DNA of 64,000 bases, from assembly GCF_000376945.1 (NCBI RefSeq), contig NZ_AQXU01000024.1, positions 62,001 to 126,000 on the forward strand, written 5' to 3'. Below, piece after piece: positions 17,855 through 27,207 of the stretch (the first letter of the stretch is position 1; the number at the start of each line of letters is the position of its first letter). The stretch comes from Leeia oryzae DSM 17879 (GTDB taxonomy: Bacteria > Pseudomonadota > Gammaproteobacteria > Burkholderiales > Leeiaceae). The notes below the pieces were generated by a model. That model worked only from the letters and a program-made list of their open reading frames with translations. It did no database searches and was not told where the DNA came from. The position numbers and the translations under genes are program-made.

Positions 17855-18736
17855 ATGAATGCCGCCATCGATTTGCTGAAGTCTCTCTACACCATGGCCA
17901 TGATGGTAGAAGCACGGGATGCCTACACCGGCGGCCATTTGTGGCGCGTATCCCGTTTTAGCATGTTGCTGGCCCAGGATGCAGGCCTGTCGGCTGCAGA
18001 GGTCAAGAAGGTGGCGTTAGGCGGTTTTTTACATGATCTGGGCAAGGTGGGTGTGCCGGATGCCATTCTGAACAAGCGCGACAAATTGACGGACGAAGAA
18101 TACGACATCATCAAAAACCATCCGCAGGTCGGTGCTGACTTGCTGAGTGAACATCCTTTGTCCGCACTGGCTATCGATGCTGTGCTCAAGCACCATGAAA
18201 TGCCGAACGGACGCGGTTACCCCGCCGGTCTGTCGGCAGACGATATCCCGCTGGTCGCCAAAATGGTCGGAATTGCCGATGCGTTTGATGCCATGACCAG
18301 CTCCCGCCCGTATCGCGCCGGCATGCCGATCGAGCGGGCACTGTCGATCATCTCAGACAACCTGGGCAGCCAGTTTGACGAGGCCTTGGGGCAGCGGTTT
18401 ATTGCCTTGGGCAAGCAAGGGAAACTGGATCATATTGTCGGACATAGCGAGCCGGGTATTCCGATGCAGGCCTGCCTGGCCTGCGGCCCGATCATCGCCG
18501 TACCGCGTGCCCGCAAAGACGGACAGACACTCTATTGCCCCTCATGCACCACAGAATACCGGCTTAGCCGCCAAGGGCGGCAACTCTCGTTATCGCCCAC
18601 CGGCTTCAAGAATGCCGCTGCTGCCAGACGGCCATTGGTCGATCAGGATCTGATTGCCGATCTGGTCGAAGAGGCCAGGCAAGTATTGAATGTCAATCGG
18701 CCTTCAGGTAGCTGGCTGACCCGGTTGTGGCAGTAG
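17855..18736 (+). CDS. HD-GYP domain protein with C-terminal zinc ribbon
   Basis: A predicted cyclic-di-GMP phosphodiesterase of 293 aa. The HD-GYP domain starts at the N-terminus with H28, H60-D61 (FLHDLGKVG), HH 113-114 and the GYP motif at 121-123, and runs to about 190. Then comes a four-cysteine ribbon (C207, C210, C228, C231) and a tail of about 60 residues. There is no receiver or membrane sensor in front, so its input, if any, may come through the ribbon. The gene stands alone and is followed by a terminator. Activity on c-di-GMP is inferred from the family. Confidence 0.87.
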   Translation: MNAAIDLLKSLYTMAMMVEARDAYTGGHLWRVSRFSMLLAQDAGLSAAEVKKVALGGFLHDLGKVGVPDAILNKRDKLTDEEYDIIKNHPQVGADLLSEHPLSALAIDAVLKHHEMPNGRGYPAGLSADDIPLVAKMVGIADAFDAMTSSRPYRAGMPIERALSIISDNLGSQFDEALGQRFIALGKQGKLDHIVGHSEPGIPMQACLACGPIIAVPRARKDGQTLYCPSCTTEYRLSRQGRQLSLSPTGFKNAAAARRPLVDQDLIADLVEEARQVLNVNRPSGSWLTRLWQ

Positions 18737-18744
18737 CTTGCATT

Positions 18745-18781
18745 AGCCATTCTGCCGTGTGTGTACCGGGTGGCTGTTTTT
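18745..18781 (+). terminator. Probable intrinsic terminator after the HD-GYP gene
   Basis: An 8-bp stem (18745-18752 with 18768-18775, two G-U pairs), a 15-base loop and a five-T run two bases after the stem. It sits between two convergent genes. Confidence 0.55.
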
Positions 18782-18824
18782 ATATCCAAATGGTACATGG
18801 ATAGCAGGGGCAATGGATCGGGTC

Positions 18825-19661
18825 TCAAGCTCCCACTTTCAATTGGCCACCTTTCCCCAGACCGCCTTTGACTTCTTGTGCCTTGTAGTTTCGTAGCGAG
18901 CGAACCATCTGGTTAAAGGCATCCATAAAGGCAGCCGCAATCACTTTGCCTTGCGGGGTGTTGGAATATCCACCGATGGATCCTCGGCCGGATGCCCCTG
19001 CCAGGCCAGCAAACAGATCAAAGTCACTCTTGGAAGCACTGCCTTCTGCAGAGGCAATCTGCACGCTTGAACGGTTATCGATCAGTGTGAGCAATGTGCT
19101 GGCTTCTCTGGTTTTGATGCTGCCACCCAGTTTGGCAACGGCATTGCCCTGTGACCCGCCAATCAATGCGCCGAACAGCGCAGATGCACCAGCTGCATTA
19201 CCCTCATTAAAGACAATTTCAGGTGATAGTCCATAGTCGGACGAAACGACTTTCCCTTTACCGAAATTACTACCTTTGCGCAGTTCGCCTGACTGTTGCA
19301 ATTGCCGTTCTCTGCTCATGGCACGCAGGCCTGCTGCGCCACGCTCAACCACCACAAAACAATTGGACTGCTGGATGATGAGCCGCAGCAAGTTGGCGGT
19401 TGGTGGCAGCTTGTATTCATCCCGTATGATGCTGTACCAGCTGGAGGACTCGTTCTCGATCAATGAAACCGTACCCAGCGGGGCAGTGCATTTCTCCAGT
19501 GCACTATTTGCGTCACTGGTGGCACTGCCGGCCGCACTTCCTGTGGCGACTGTCTTTGCACTGGCACTTCCCATTTTCATGTCCATTGACGAACAGCCTG
19601 TGAGCAGGGCTGCACTTGTACCAATGATGAGTGTGAGAATCTGTGCCGGAGTAACTCGCAT
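18825..19661 (-). CDS. CsgG/HfaB-like outer-membrane lipoprotein
   Basis: A 278-residue precursor with a lipobox ending LLTGC at about residue 22 and then a Ser/Ala-rich linker. The core has CsgG-family features: LLRLIIQQSNCFVVVERG, the ERQLQQSGELR segment and a C-terminal AAFMDAFNQMVRSLRNY. CsgG forms the curli secretion channel and HfaB a holdfast anchor. No curli (csgABCEF) genes are nearby, so the partner is unknown. It is probably monocistronic. Confidence 0.78.
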   Translation of the reverse strand: MRVTPAQILTLIIGTSAALLTGCSSMDMKMGSASAKTVATGSAAGSATSDANSALEKCTAPLGTVSLIENESSSWYSIIRDEYKLPPTANLLRLIIQQSNCFVVVERGAAGLRAMSRERQLQQSGELRKGSNFGKGKVVSSDYGLSPEIVFNEGNAAGASALFGALIGGSQGNAVAKLGGSIKTREASTLLTLIDNRSSVQIASAEGSASKSDFDLFAGLAGASGRGSIGGYSNTPQGKVIAAAFMDAFNQMVRSLRNYKAQEVKGGLGKGGQLKVGA

Positions 19662-19810
19662 GCTTACCTCTTTATGATATTTGAATATTAAAGGTCGGCA
19701 TGATACGTGAATTTAAAATACATTGGAATATTCCAATTGCTTATTTGATGATGTGTTGCGCATGATAAGTAGGGGCGATTCGCCAGGGCTCAGTGGCGGG
19801 ATATGGCGAC

Positions 19811-19844
19811 TCCCTGATCTGTGCGGTATGTCACTGATCAGGGA
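19811..19844. repeat. Inverted repeat downstream of guanine deaminase gene
   Basis: Perfect 9-base inverted repeats (19811-19819 and 19836-19844) separated by 16 bases, in the 250-base gap between guaD and the CsgG-like gene. No T run follows on either strand. It could be a 3'-end hairpin for guaD mRNA or an operator; nothing else is seen in this gap. Confidence 0.4.
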
Positions 19845-19911
19845 AAAGAAAGAGGAGGGTAGGGAAGGGCGTGCGTTTGGCCGCGCAGGGTGATACGCGT
19901 GCTACAGCCGC

Positions 19912-21264
19912 TTATTGCAATCGGCCCATGATGTAGGTGGCCGCAATGGCTCGGTCGTCTGCCAGAACCATCAGGGCAAACAGTCTTTCGTCCAGCCCAT
20001 GCGTGTGTTCGCTGCGCCGTGCCAGCAGCGGGGTGGCTTCAAAATCAATCACGTTGAAATCGGCTTCTTTGCCAATGGCGAAGTTGCCGATGTGTTCGTC
20101 CAGATACAGGGCGCGCGCGCCGCCCAGCGTCGCCAGATACAATCCGCGCCATGGGTTGAGCGTCTGGTGCGCAAACTGCAAGACCTTGTAGGCGGCTGAC
20201 AAGGTACGGAACATGGAGAAGCTGGTGCCGCCGCCGACATCACTGGCCATGCCAATGCGGATATTGGCAGACGCTGCATTTTCCAGGTTGAAGAAACCAC
20301 TACCCAAAAACAGGTTAGACGTCGGGCAGAAGGCAATCGACGTGCCAGTCACGCCCATCAGGTGGCGGTCAGTCTGGTCCAAGTGCACGCTGTGAGCGTA
20401 GATGGTCCGTTCGCCCAGCAAACCATAATGGTCATACACGTCCAGATAACTTCGCGAATCCGGGAACAGCTCCTGCACCCAGCGGATTTCGTCGGTATTT
20501 TCTGCCAAATGGCTTTGCAGCCATAACCCGTCATATTCGGCAAACAGTCGGCCCGTCATGGCCAGCTGTTCTTTGCTGGATGTCGGCGCGAAACGGGGTG
20601 TCAGCGAATAACCCAACCGCCGTTTGCCATGCCACTGTTCGATCAGGGCACGGTTGTCTTCTTCGGCCTGCTTGACGTTATCCTGCAGATAGGACGGGCA
20701 GTGGCGGTCCATCATGACTTTGCCGCACAGCATGCGCATGTTGCGCTTGCCGGCCGCATGAAAGAAGGCATCCACCGAATTTTTGTGCACCGTCGGGAAC
20801 ACAGAGGCCGTGGTTGTCCCGTTGCGGATCAGTTCGTCCAGAAAGAACTCGGCCACGGTACTGGCGTGGTCCGGGTCAGAAAACAGGCGTTCGACCGGGA
20901 AGGTATGCTTGGTCAGCCAGTCCAGCAGGGTGGTGCCATAGCTGGCGATCACATCGGTCTGGGCGTAGTGGATATGGGTATCCACAAAGCCCGGCATGAT
21001 CAGCTTGCCACTGTAGTTGGTCACATGGGCATTAGGGTAACGCAGGCATAAGTCATGAGCAGTGCCGATATCGGTAATCTTGCCATCTGTCACCAGCAAG
21101 GCGCCATCAGCAATATATTCCCAAGCGGAAGGGTCTGCTTCCAAGCCCGGGTCTTTCAGAAAGTGAAGAATGTCTGCTTTAAAAAGCTGGCCTGACTGCA
21201 CGTGCGGTATCCATAACTTAGATGATTGAATGCTCAGGTTAGCGCGATGTCTGGCGCTTGTCAC
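19912..21264 (-). CDS. guaD: Guanine deaminase
   Basis: A zinc amidohydrolase that converts guanine to xanthine in purine catabolism, 450 aa. The metal motif VDTHIHYAQTD (H97, H99), HFPVERLF-like TFPVERLFSDPDHA, the RFAPTSSKEQL region and IAFCPTSNLFLGSG are GuaD signatures. The start is a GTG at 21264 with only a weak purine stretch upstream, and the first 15 or so residues are not conserved, so translation may begin later. No purine-uptake or xanthine-oxidation gene is adjacent. Confidence 0.9.
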   Translation of the reverse strand: MTSARHRANLSIQSSKLWIPHVQSGQLFKADILHFLKDPGLEADPSAWEYIADGALLVTDGKITDIGTAHDLCLRYPNAHVTNYSGKLIMPGFVDTHIHYAQTDVIASYGTTLLDWLTKHTFPVERLFSDPDHASTVAEFFLDELIRNGTTTASVFPTVHKNSVDAFFHAAGKRNMRMLCGKVMMDRHCPSYLQDNVKQAEEDNRALIEQWHGKRRLGYSLTPRFAPTSSKEQLAMTGRLFAEYDGLWLQSHLAENTDEIRWVQELFPDSRSYLDVYDHYGLLGERTIYAHSVHLDQTDRHLMGVTGTSIAFCPTSNLFLGSGFFNLENAASANIRIGMASDVGGGTSFSMFRTLSAAYKVLQFAHQTLNPWRGLYLATLGGARALYLDEHIGNFAIGKEADFNVIDFEATPLLARRSEHTHGLDERLFALMVLADDRAIAATYIMGRLQ

Positions 21265-21344
21265 CTGTCTTTTTCAGGGGCTGTGGAAGGGTGATTCTGC
21301 TTTCCCCGCTGGTGGGCATCCTCGTTTCAGGTTGCCCAGAATGA

Positions 21345-21374
21345 CAAACGCCCCGCAGGGTGACGGGGCGTTTG
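21345..21374 (-). terminator. Hairpin after ctpA
   Basis: A perfect, GC-rich 11-bp stem (21345-21355 with 21364-21374) with an 8-base loop, 19 bases after the ctpA stop. On the minus strand it is followed by TCATT rather than a full T run. It probably terminates the gpmI-envC-ctpA transcript, perhaps partially. Confidence 0.6.
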
Positions 21375-21392
21375 CAGGGCAATATCAGTTAC

Positions 21393-22853
21393 TTATTGTT
21401 TCAGCAGGATCTGCTGCACTTTCAGCACGTTTAGCGCCTGGGTCAGCTGGAAGTCATCCTTGGTGGCTGCATCCGCAGTTTTGCTGGCGTCATCCGGCTT
21501 GTCGGTCTGGACCGGCGGGATCAGCGGCTGTTTGGCAGGCGCTGTCTTGGTTGCCGGGCTGTTGGTGGTCGGGTTATCCAGATGGTGCTCCAGATCCGCC
21601 TCCCGGATGCGCAGAGAATCCTGCGTATCATCTGCCTTGATGGTGGCTTCCTGAGCTTCGACATCCGGCTTGATGCCTTGTGCCTGAATTGAGCGGCCAT
21701 TTGGCGTGAAGTAACGCGCCGTGGTCAGCTTGATGGCAGACTGCGGGCCCAGTGGCAACACGGTCTGTACCGAGCCTTTGCCAAAGGTCTGCGTGCCCAC
21801 AACAATCGCCCGTTTATGGTCTTGCAGGGCGCCGGATACAATTTCAGAGGCTGAAGCGGTACCACCGTTCACCAGGACAACCAGCGGCACGGTTTTGCTC
21901 TCTTTAGGCGCCAGTTTCAGCGGGTCCGTCGAGCCCAGCGTAGCACGTGGGTCATAGTATTCGCGGCTGGCGTAGAACTTGGATTTGGAATCTTCAGAGC
22001 GGCCATCGGTGTACACCACCAGCGATTTTTCCGGCAAGAACAGCGATGATACGCCCACCGCACTGGTCAGCAAACCGCCCGGGTCATTGCGCAGATCCAG
22101 CACCAGACCTTTCAGCGGGGCCTTGTTCTGTTTGTAGAGGGTATCAATGGCCTTGGCCACGTCTTCCGTGCTGCGCTCCTTGAACTGGGTCAGGCGCACA
22201 TAGCCATAGCCGGGTTCCAGCATGCGGGATTTCACGCTGGCTACCTTGATGATGGCTCGCTTGAGGGTGACCACAATCGGCTTGGATTCGGTTTTGCGGA
22301 AAATGGTCAGGGTAATCGGTGTATCTGGCTTGCCGCGCATTTTTTTCACGGCGTCTTCCAGCGTCATGCCTTTTACTGGTGTGTCGTCCAGTTTGACAAT
22401 GTAATCACCGCTCTTGATGCCTGCACGGTATGCCGGTGTGTCATCAATCGGGGCGGTGACCTTGACAATGCCGTCTTCCATGCCGACTTCCATACCCAGT
22501 CCGCCAAACTCGCCTTTGGTTTCTTCGTTGAGTTCCTTGAAGGCTTCTTCATCCAGATACGAAGAGTGCGGATCCAGACCGGTCAGCATGCCGTTGATGG
22601 CTTCCTTGATCAGCTTTTTGTCTTCAACCGGCTCGACATAATCCTGTTTGATACGCCCGAAGACCTGCACGAATTCATTCAGCTCATTGACGGGCAGGGT
22701 ATTGCCTGCGGCCGTAGCGGTGGCGGTCGCGCCGCTCGCTGCGGGCGCCGGGGTGTTTTTATCGGCATACAGATGCAGGCTGACGCTAATCATGACGCCA
22801 ATACTGGCGCCAACGGTGACCAGACCGAGTTTTTTCATGGTTTGCTTGGGCAT
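21393..22853 (-). CDS. ctpA: C-terminal processing serine protease, S41 family
   Basis: A periplasmic protease of 486 aa. An N-terminal signal/anchor covers about residues 8-28 and an Ala/Thr-rich linker follows. The PDZ domain lies at about 115-185 (GLGMEVGMEDG, AGIKSGDYIVKLDD). The peptidase core carries the catalytic Ser in GTASASE (about 331-337) and Lys at K359 in FGKGSVQ. Such enzymes trim cell-wall hydrolases and other exported proteins. It follows envC and gpmI on the same strand, an arrangement seen in many proteobacteria. The C-terminal 80 residues are low-complexity Ala/Lys/Asp-rich. Confidence 0.92.
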   Translation of the reverse strand: MPKQTMKKLGLVTVGASIGVMISVSLHLYADKNTPAPAASGATATATAAGNTLPVNELNEFVQVFGRIKQDYVEPVEDKKLIKEAINGMLTGLDPHSSYLDEEAFKELNEETKGEFGGLGMEVGMEDGIVKVTAPIDDTPAYRAGIKSGDYIVKLDDTPVKGMTLEDAVKKMRGKPDTPITLTIFRKTESKPIVVTLKRAIIKVASVKSRMLEPGYGYVRLTQFKERSTEDVAKAIDTLYKQNKAPLKGLVLDLRNDPGGLLTSAVGVSSLFLPEKSLVVYTDGRSEDSKSKFYASREYYDPRATLGSTDPLKLAPKESKTVPLVVLVNGGTASASEIVSGALQDHKRAIVVGTQTFGKGSVQTVLPLGPQSAIKLTTARYFTPNGRSIQAQGIKPDVEAQEATIKADDTQDSLRIREADLEHHLDNPTTNSPATKTAPAKQPLIPPVQTDKPDDASKTADAATKDDFQLTQALNVLKVQQILLKQ

Positions 22854-22977
22854 ACCCGTTAATCCCTTGGCGATTTCGCCATTTCGTGACCACCAGTCAG
22901 GCGGCAGTCTTGCCTTGCCAGCCCGGTTGCCCGGGGTGGCAGATACTTTTAAAAAGATGGTGCAGTATGGCGCAATC

Positions 22978-24417
22978 TCAACCCCTTAACCAGCCTGCAG
23001 GGTCAAAAGCTTTGCCTTTATATCGTAGCTCAAAATACAAGCCTTGCTTGTCGCTGCCACCGGAGTTCCCCGCCTTGGCAATGGTCTGCCCGGCATCCAC
23101 CCGGTCCCCCACGTGCTTGAGCACGGATTCCGCAGAACCGTAAATGCTCATCAGGCCGCCGCCGTGATCCACAATGATCATGTTGCCAAAACCTCGTAGC
23201 CAGTCTGCATACACCACTTGTCCGGCGGCCACGCTACGGATGTCGGCCCCTTCGCTGGCGGGGTAGAACCAGCCTCGCCAGGCCACGCCGCTATCTGCCC
23301 TGGGGGCGCCAAACCGGTTGGAAGGACTACCGCTGATCGGTGCAATCAGCTTGCCTTTCAGCGCTTGGGCATTGCCGGTCACAATGGTGTTGTCCGCAGG
23401 CAAAGTCACTTTGGTCACCGGTTTCTCGACCTGTGCCACGGGTGGCTCCACCGTGGCGTCGTTACCCGTGAGACCAGGGGTGGTGGTTTTGCCAGCTTTG
23501 CCCGTGTTTTTGTGCTGTTTGGCCAGTTTCTCGGCTTTGAGCTGCTGTTCACGGGCGAGTTTTTCCGCTTTGGCTTTGGCCGCCGCTTCTGCTTTGAGCC
23601 GGATTTGTCGCTGGCGTTCCTGCTCGGCAATAATTTTTGTCAGCTGGTCGACCAGCTCGGACAAGCGGGCCTGATCGCGTTTCAGTTTGTCGATTTGCTG
23701 TCGCTGCTGGCTGAGCTGGGTGCTGACTTTTGCCAGTGTGGCAGCGCGATTGGCCTTTTCGGTTTCCAGTTGCTGCTTTTCTGTCTGGCGTTGCTGTTCC
23801 ACCGTCGTCAGTTTTTGCTGCCGCTCCTGAATGCCGCTTTCCGTTTCTTTAAGCGATGACAGGTTTTGCTGCAAGGCATTTACCTGTGCCTGGTGTGCGG
23901 CGGCAATGTATCTCAGGTAGGCCAGATCGCGGGTAGCCGTATTCGGATCGGTATTGCCCAGCAACAAGCGTAACGAATCGCTATTACCGTTTTTGTACTG
24001 GGCTTTCAGTTTGTGGCCCAACGCGGCTTTCTGGGATTCGATGGCTTTGTGCAACCGCTGTGACTGTTGTCCCAGTTGCTGCAACTGGTCTTGCAGCTGG
24101 TCCTTTTCGTCGGCCAGGTCGGCCAGCGTACGATTGGCGTTACTGATGGCGGACTCGGACTGTTGCAGCGCATCGCTGGCATCTTTCCGGGTCTGTTCGG
24201 ACTTGGCTACTGCCTGTTGCATCTGCTGAATCTGCTTTTGCAGGTCGTTCAGTTCGGCTTTGGAGTTGTTCAACTGGCCGGTGGTGGCCTGCGGTAATGC
24301 GGTATCAGCCTTGTTGCTGGCTGCACAAACGACTTGGGTCATGCCCAAAAAGACGATACTGAAAACTTGCCATGCAGCAGGGCGAAGCAAAAGCCATCTT
24401 TTTGAGGGTACAAGCAT
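22978..24417 (-). CDS. envC: Murein hydrolase activator EnvC
   Basis: A periplasmic divisome-associated protein of 479 aa that activates N-acetylmuramyl-L-alanine amidases at septation. A signal peptide ends near residue 33. A long Gln/Lys/Glu-rich coiled coil spans about 40-260, then a basic AKAKAEKLA linker, then a LytM (M23) domain in the last 120 residues. The catalytic LytM zinc motifs are not intact: the usual HLHFEIR is GLYFELR here. That is expected of an activator rather than an endopeptidase. It lies 124 bases upstream of ctpA and 146 downstream of gpmI. Confidence 0.9.
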   Translation of the reverse strand: MLVPSKRWLLLRPAAWQVFSIVFLGMTQVVCAASNKADTALPQATTGQLNNSKAELNDLQKQIQQMQQAVAKSEQTRKDASDALQQSESAISNANRTLADLADEKDQLQDQLQQLGQQSQRLHKAIESQKAALGHKLKAQYKNGNSDSLRLLLGNTDPNTATRDLAYLRYIAAAHQAQVNALQQNLSSLKETESGIQERQQKLTTVEQQRQTEKQQLETEKANRAATLAKVSTQLSQQRQQIDKLKRDQARLSELVDQLTKIIAEQERQRQIRLKAEAAAKAKAEKLAREQQLKAEKLAKQHKNTGKAGKTTTPGLTGNDATVEPPVAQVEKPVTKVTLPADNTIVTGNAQALKGKLIAPISGSPSNRFGAPRADSGVAWRGWFYPASEGADIRSVAAGQVVYADWLRGFGNMIIVDHGGGLMSIYGSAESVLKHVGDRVDAGQTIAKAGNSGGSDKQGLYFELRYKGKAFDPAGWLRG

Positions 24418-24563
24418 GAATTATCCAGTGATGACGACAATGTGTTGGCAGACACAAAACCAAGCCGGATTATATGACATCGGTCTGTGTCTGCGTAGGT
24501 TTACTTCAACAACTGCTACTCTAATGTCTCTTATTTAAGGTATGAGACGGTGCATCAGGCCGG

Positions 24564-26108
24564 TCAGGAAAACTGTACCAGCGGTTTGCCCGTCATTTCA
24601 GACGGAATTTCCAGCCCCATCATGCTGAGCAGGGTTGGCGCGATATCTTGCAGCGCACCGCCTTCGCGGGTCTTGGCAGGTCGGCCAATGTACAGAAGTG
24701 GTACTTTGTACATGGTGTGCTGGGTGTGCTGCTGATTACTGGCTTCATCAAACATGTCTTCGCAGTTGCCGTGATCCGCCGTGATCAGCACTTCGCCACC
24801 GACTTTGCGCATAGCGTCTACCACGCGCTGCACGCATGCATCCAAGGTCTCGACCGCTTTGACCGCAGCATCAAAGTTACCGGTGTGTCCAACCATGTCG
24901 CCATTGGCATAGTTCACAAAAATGGCGTGATATTTACCGCTGGCAATGGCTTCTTCGATTTTGGTGGTTACTTCGAAGGCGCTCATCTCGGGTTGCAAGT
25001 CATACGTTGCCACTTTGGGAGACGGGACCAGTACCCGGTCTTCACCGGCAAACGGGGTTTCTTCACCGCCAGAGAAGAAGTAGGTTACATGCGGATACTT
25101 CTCGGTTTCGGCAATCCGCAACTGGTTGAGTCCTTTACTGGCCAGATATTCACCAATGGTGTTCGACAGCTTGACCGGTGGGTAGGCGGCCGGGTTGGCG
25201 TAGGCTTCCCCGTAGCTGGTCATGGAGGCATACAGGGCCAACTTGGGATGTGCCTTGCGGGCAAACCCGTCAAAGTGATCCCAGTCCAGTGCCTGGGTAA
25301 TCTGGCGTGCGCGGTCGGCGCGGAAATTGGCAAAAATCAGGACGTCGCCATCCCGCATGGTGCTGACCTGGCCAGCCGCATCCTGAATGGCGGTAGCCTG
25401 AACGAATTCATCGTTTTCGCCACGGGCATACGCGGCAGCCAAACCTTCTGCGGCAGAGCGGGCGCTAAACGGGGCCATGCCCTGGGTCAGCAGGTCATAG
25501 GCGGGTTCCACACGCTCCCAGCGCTTGTCACGGTCCATGGCAAAGTAGCGGCCGACGATGCTGGCGATGCGGGCTTTGCCACCGGTCTTGGCGCACACGG
25601 CTTCCAGTCGTGCCAGATAGGTTTCTGCACTGCGCGGCGGGGTGTCGCGGCCATCCAGGAAGGCGTGCACGATAATCCGCTCTACGCCGGCCGTTGCTGC
25701 GGCTTCGATCAGGGCAAAAATATGGTTCTCATGGCTGTGCACGCCACCGTCAGACGCCAGCCCCATGATGTGCAGGGCGTGACCGGTACTGCGAGCCAGT
25801 TCGATCGCGCGGGCGATCAGCGGATTTTGCCCCAGCGTACCGGCTTCGATATCGACATCAATGCGGGTAATGTCCTGTCGCACGATCCGGCCTGCACCAA
25901 TGTTCAGGTGCCCCACTTCGGAGTTGCCGAACTGCCCTTTAGGCAGGCCGACCGCATGTTCGGACGCATCGATGGTGGTGTGCGGGTTGCTGGCCCACAG
26001 GTGGTCCCAGTTCGGTTTTTTGGCATGAAGAATGGCATTGTCGGAGCCTTCTTCCCGATAGCCAAAGCCATCCAGAATCAACAGGGCAACGGGCGTGATC
26101 TTGCTCAT
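24564..26108 (-). CDS. gpmI: 2,3-bisphosphoglycerate-independent phosphoglycerate mutase
   Basis: A manganese-dependent glycolytic enzyme that interconverts 3- and 2-phosphoglycerate, 514 aa (family about 510). The N-terminal metal site LLILDGFGYRE, the phosphoserine loop GNSEVGHLNIGAGR, the HAFLDGRDTPP motif and the C-terminal ITADHGNCEDM are all present. AAGG lies upstream of ATG 26108. It heads the gpmI-envC-ctpA group. Confidence 0.95.
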   Translation of the reverse strand: MSKITPVALLILDGFGYREEGSDNAILHAKKPNWDHLWASNPHTTIDASEHAVGLPKGQFGNSEVGHLNIGAGRIVRQDITRIDVDIEAGTLGQNPLIARAIELARSTGHALHIMGLASDGGVHSHENHIFALIEAAATAGVERIIVHAFLDGRDTPPRSAETYLARLEAVCAKTGGKARIASIVGRYFAMDRDKRWERVEPAYDLLTQGMAPFSARSAAEGLAAAYARGENDEFVQATAIQDAAGQVSTMRDGDVLIFANFRADRARQITQALDWDHFDGFARKAHPKLALYASMTSYGEAYANPAAYPPVKLSNTIGEYLASKGLNQLRIAETEKYPHVTYFFSGGEETPFAGEDRVLVPSPKVATYDLQPEMSAFEVTTKIEEAIASGKYHAIFVNYANGDMVGHTGNFDAAVKAVETLDACVQRVVDAMRKVGGEVLITADHGNCEDMFDEASNQQHTQHTMYKVPLLYIGRPAKTREGGALQDIAPTLLSMMGLEIPSEMTGKPLVQFS

Positions 26109-26370
26109 GGAATATAACCTTAATATGCAACGTCAGGACAGACCCTGCGCAACCGGCGGATCTGCTGATGAATTTATTGAAATAAGCGTTTTTTCAGGGG
26201 GTTAGGCTGAATTTTAAAGGAATCCGGGGCTGGCTGATAGGGTGTAGCGCATAAACTTTCCGGCGCAATTACGGTCAGAGATAAAAGCCGCCCCTTAACT
26301 CGGGGCGATAAAGCGTGTATCGTACTCGATCGCAATCTTGTTCACCCATGTCTGATTAGGTTTAAGCATC

Positions 26371-26625
26371 ATGCCACACATTACCATGTACACCACCGCG
26401 GTTTGTCCGTACTGCATCATGGCCAAGCGTCTGCTGGCCAGCAAAGGCATTTCGGACATTGAAGAAGTACGTGTGGATACAGATCCGGCTCGCCGGGAAG
26501 AAATGATGACGCGCACCCAGCGCAGGACCGTGCCGCAAATCTATATCGGCGAGGTACATGTCGGCGGATTTGACGATCTTGCTGCATTAGACCGTGCCGG
26601 ACAGTTGGACCCTCTGTTAAAATAG
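26371..26625 (+). CDS. grxC: Glutaredoxin 3
   Basis: A small thiol-disulfide oxidoreductase, 84 aa, with the dithiol active site C12-P-Y-C15, the cis-proline TVPQIYIG and the glutathione-binding VGGFDDL. It uses glutathione to reduce protein disulfides and ribonucleotide reductase. It lies just ahead of secB, a conserved order in beta- and gammaproteobacteria. Confidence 0.95.
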   Translation: MPHITMYTTAVCPYCIMAKRLLASKGISDIEEVRVDTDPARREEMMTRTQRRTVPQIYIGEVHVGGFDDLAALDRAGQLDPLLK

Positions 26626-26748
26626 GCAATCCGGAGCAGAAGAGGCCACTTCATGCGCGCAGGCGGATGAGGGGTGGCCCGGTCGTCATCCAGAATTTTA
26701 TTTAGTCTGAATCAACTTCATTAATTTGACCATAAAGTCGAGAACGCA

Positions 26749-27207
26749 ATGAGCGAACAACAAGCAGAAGAAAACAACCCGGTATTCAATATCGAAAAAC
26801 TGTATGTCAAAGACCTGTCTCTGGAAGTGCCACACGCACCACAGATTTTTCTGGAAAGCGGCGACAATGAAATCGGTATGCAACTGCATAACGAAGGCGA
26901 GCAGATTGGTGATGGTTTCTTTGAAGTGACCCTGACCGTGACCGTGACCAACAAGATCGGTGACAAGACCGTGTTCCTGGCGGAAGCTTCCCAGGCCGGT
27001 ATTTTCCAGATCCGCAACGTGGATGAAGAAGACATGCCTGCCATTATCGGCATTGCTTGCCCGACCATCCTGTTCCCGTATGTTCGCGAAGTGATTTCTG
27101 ACGTGGTTAACCGTGCCGGCTTCCCGCCAGTCATTCTGTCACCAGTTAACTTCGAAGCCTTGTTTGCCCAGCGCATGCAAGAAATGGAAACCCAGGGTAA
27201 TGCCTGA
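26749..27207 (+). CDS. secB: Protein-export chaperone SecB
   Basis: A cytosolic tetrameric chaperone of 152 aa that keeps preproteins unfolded and hands them to SecA. The conserved core reads IEKLYVKDLSLEVPHAP, then GVFHI-like AGIFQIRNV, and CPTILFPYVREVISDVVNRAGFPP near the C-terminus. The next gene starts within its last codons. Confidence 0.95.
   Translation: MSEQQAEENNPVFNIEKLYVKDLSLEVPHAPQIFLESGDNEIGMQLHNEGEQIGDGFFEVTLTVTVTNKIGDKTVFLAEASQAGIFQIRNVDEEDMPAIIGIACPTILFPYVREVISDVVNRAGFPPVILSPVNFEALFAQRMQEMETQGNA

Noticed and set aside
22978-23340. An active M23 endopeptidase
   Set aside because: The LytM domain lacks the HxH zinc motif (GLYFEL instead), so the gene is called an EnvC-type activator.
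24648-26117. A 489-codon open frame on the plus strand
   Set aside because: It is the exact antisense shadow of gpmI, has no family features, and arises from the codon bias of the real gene.
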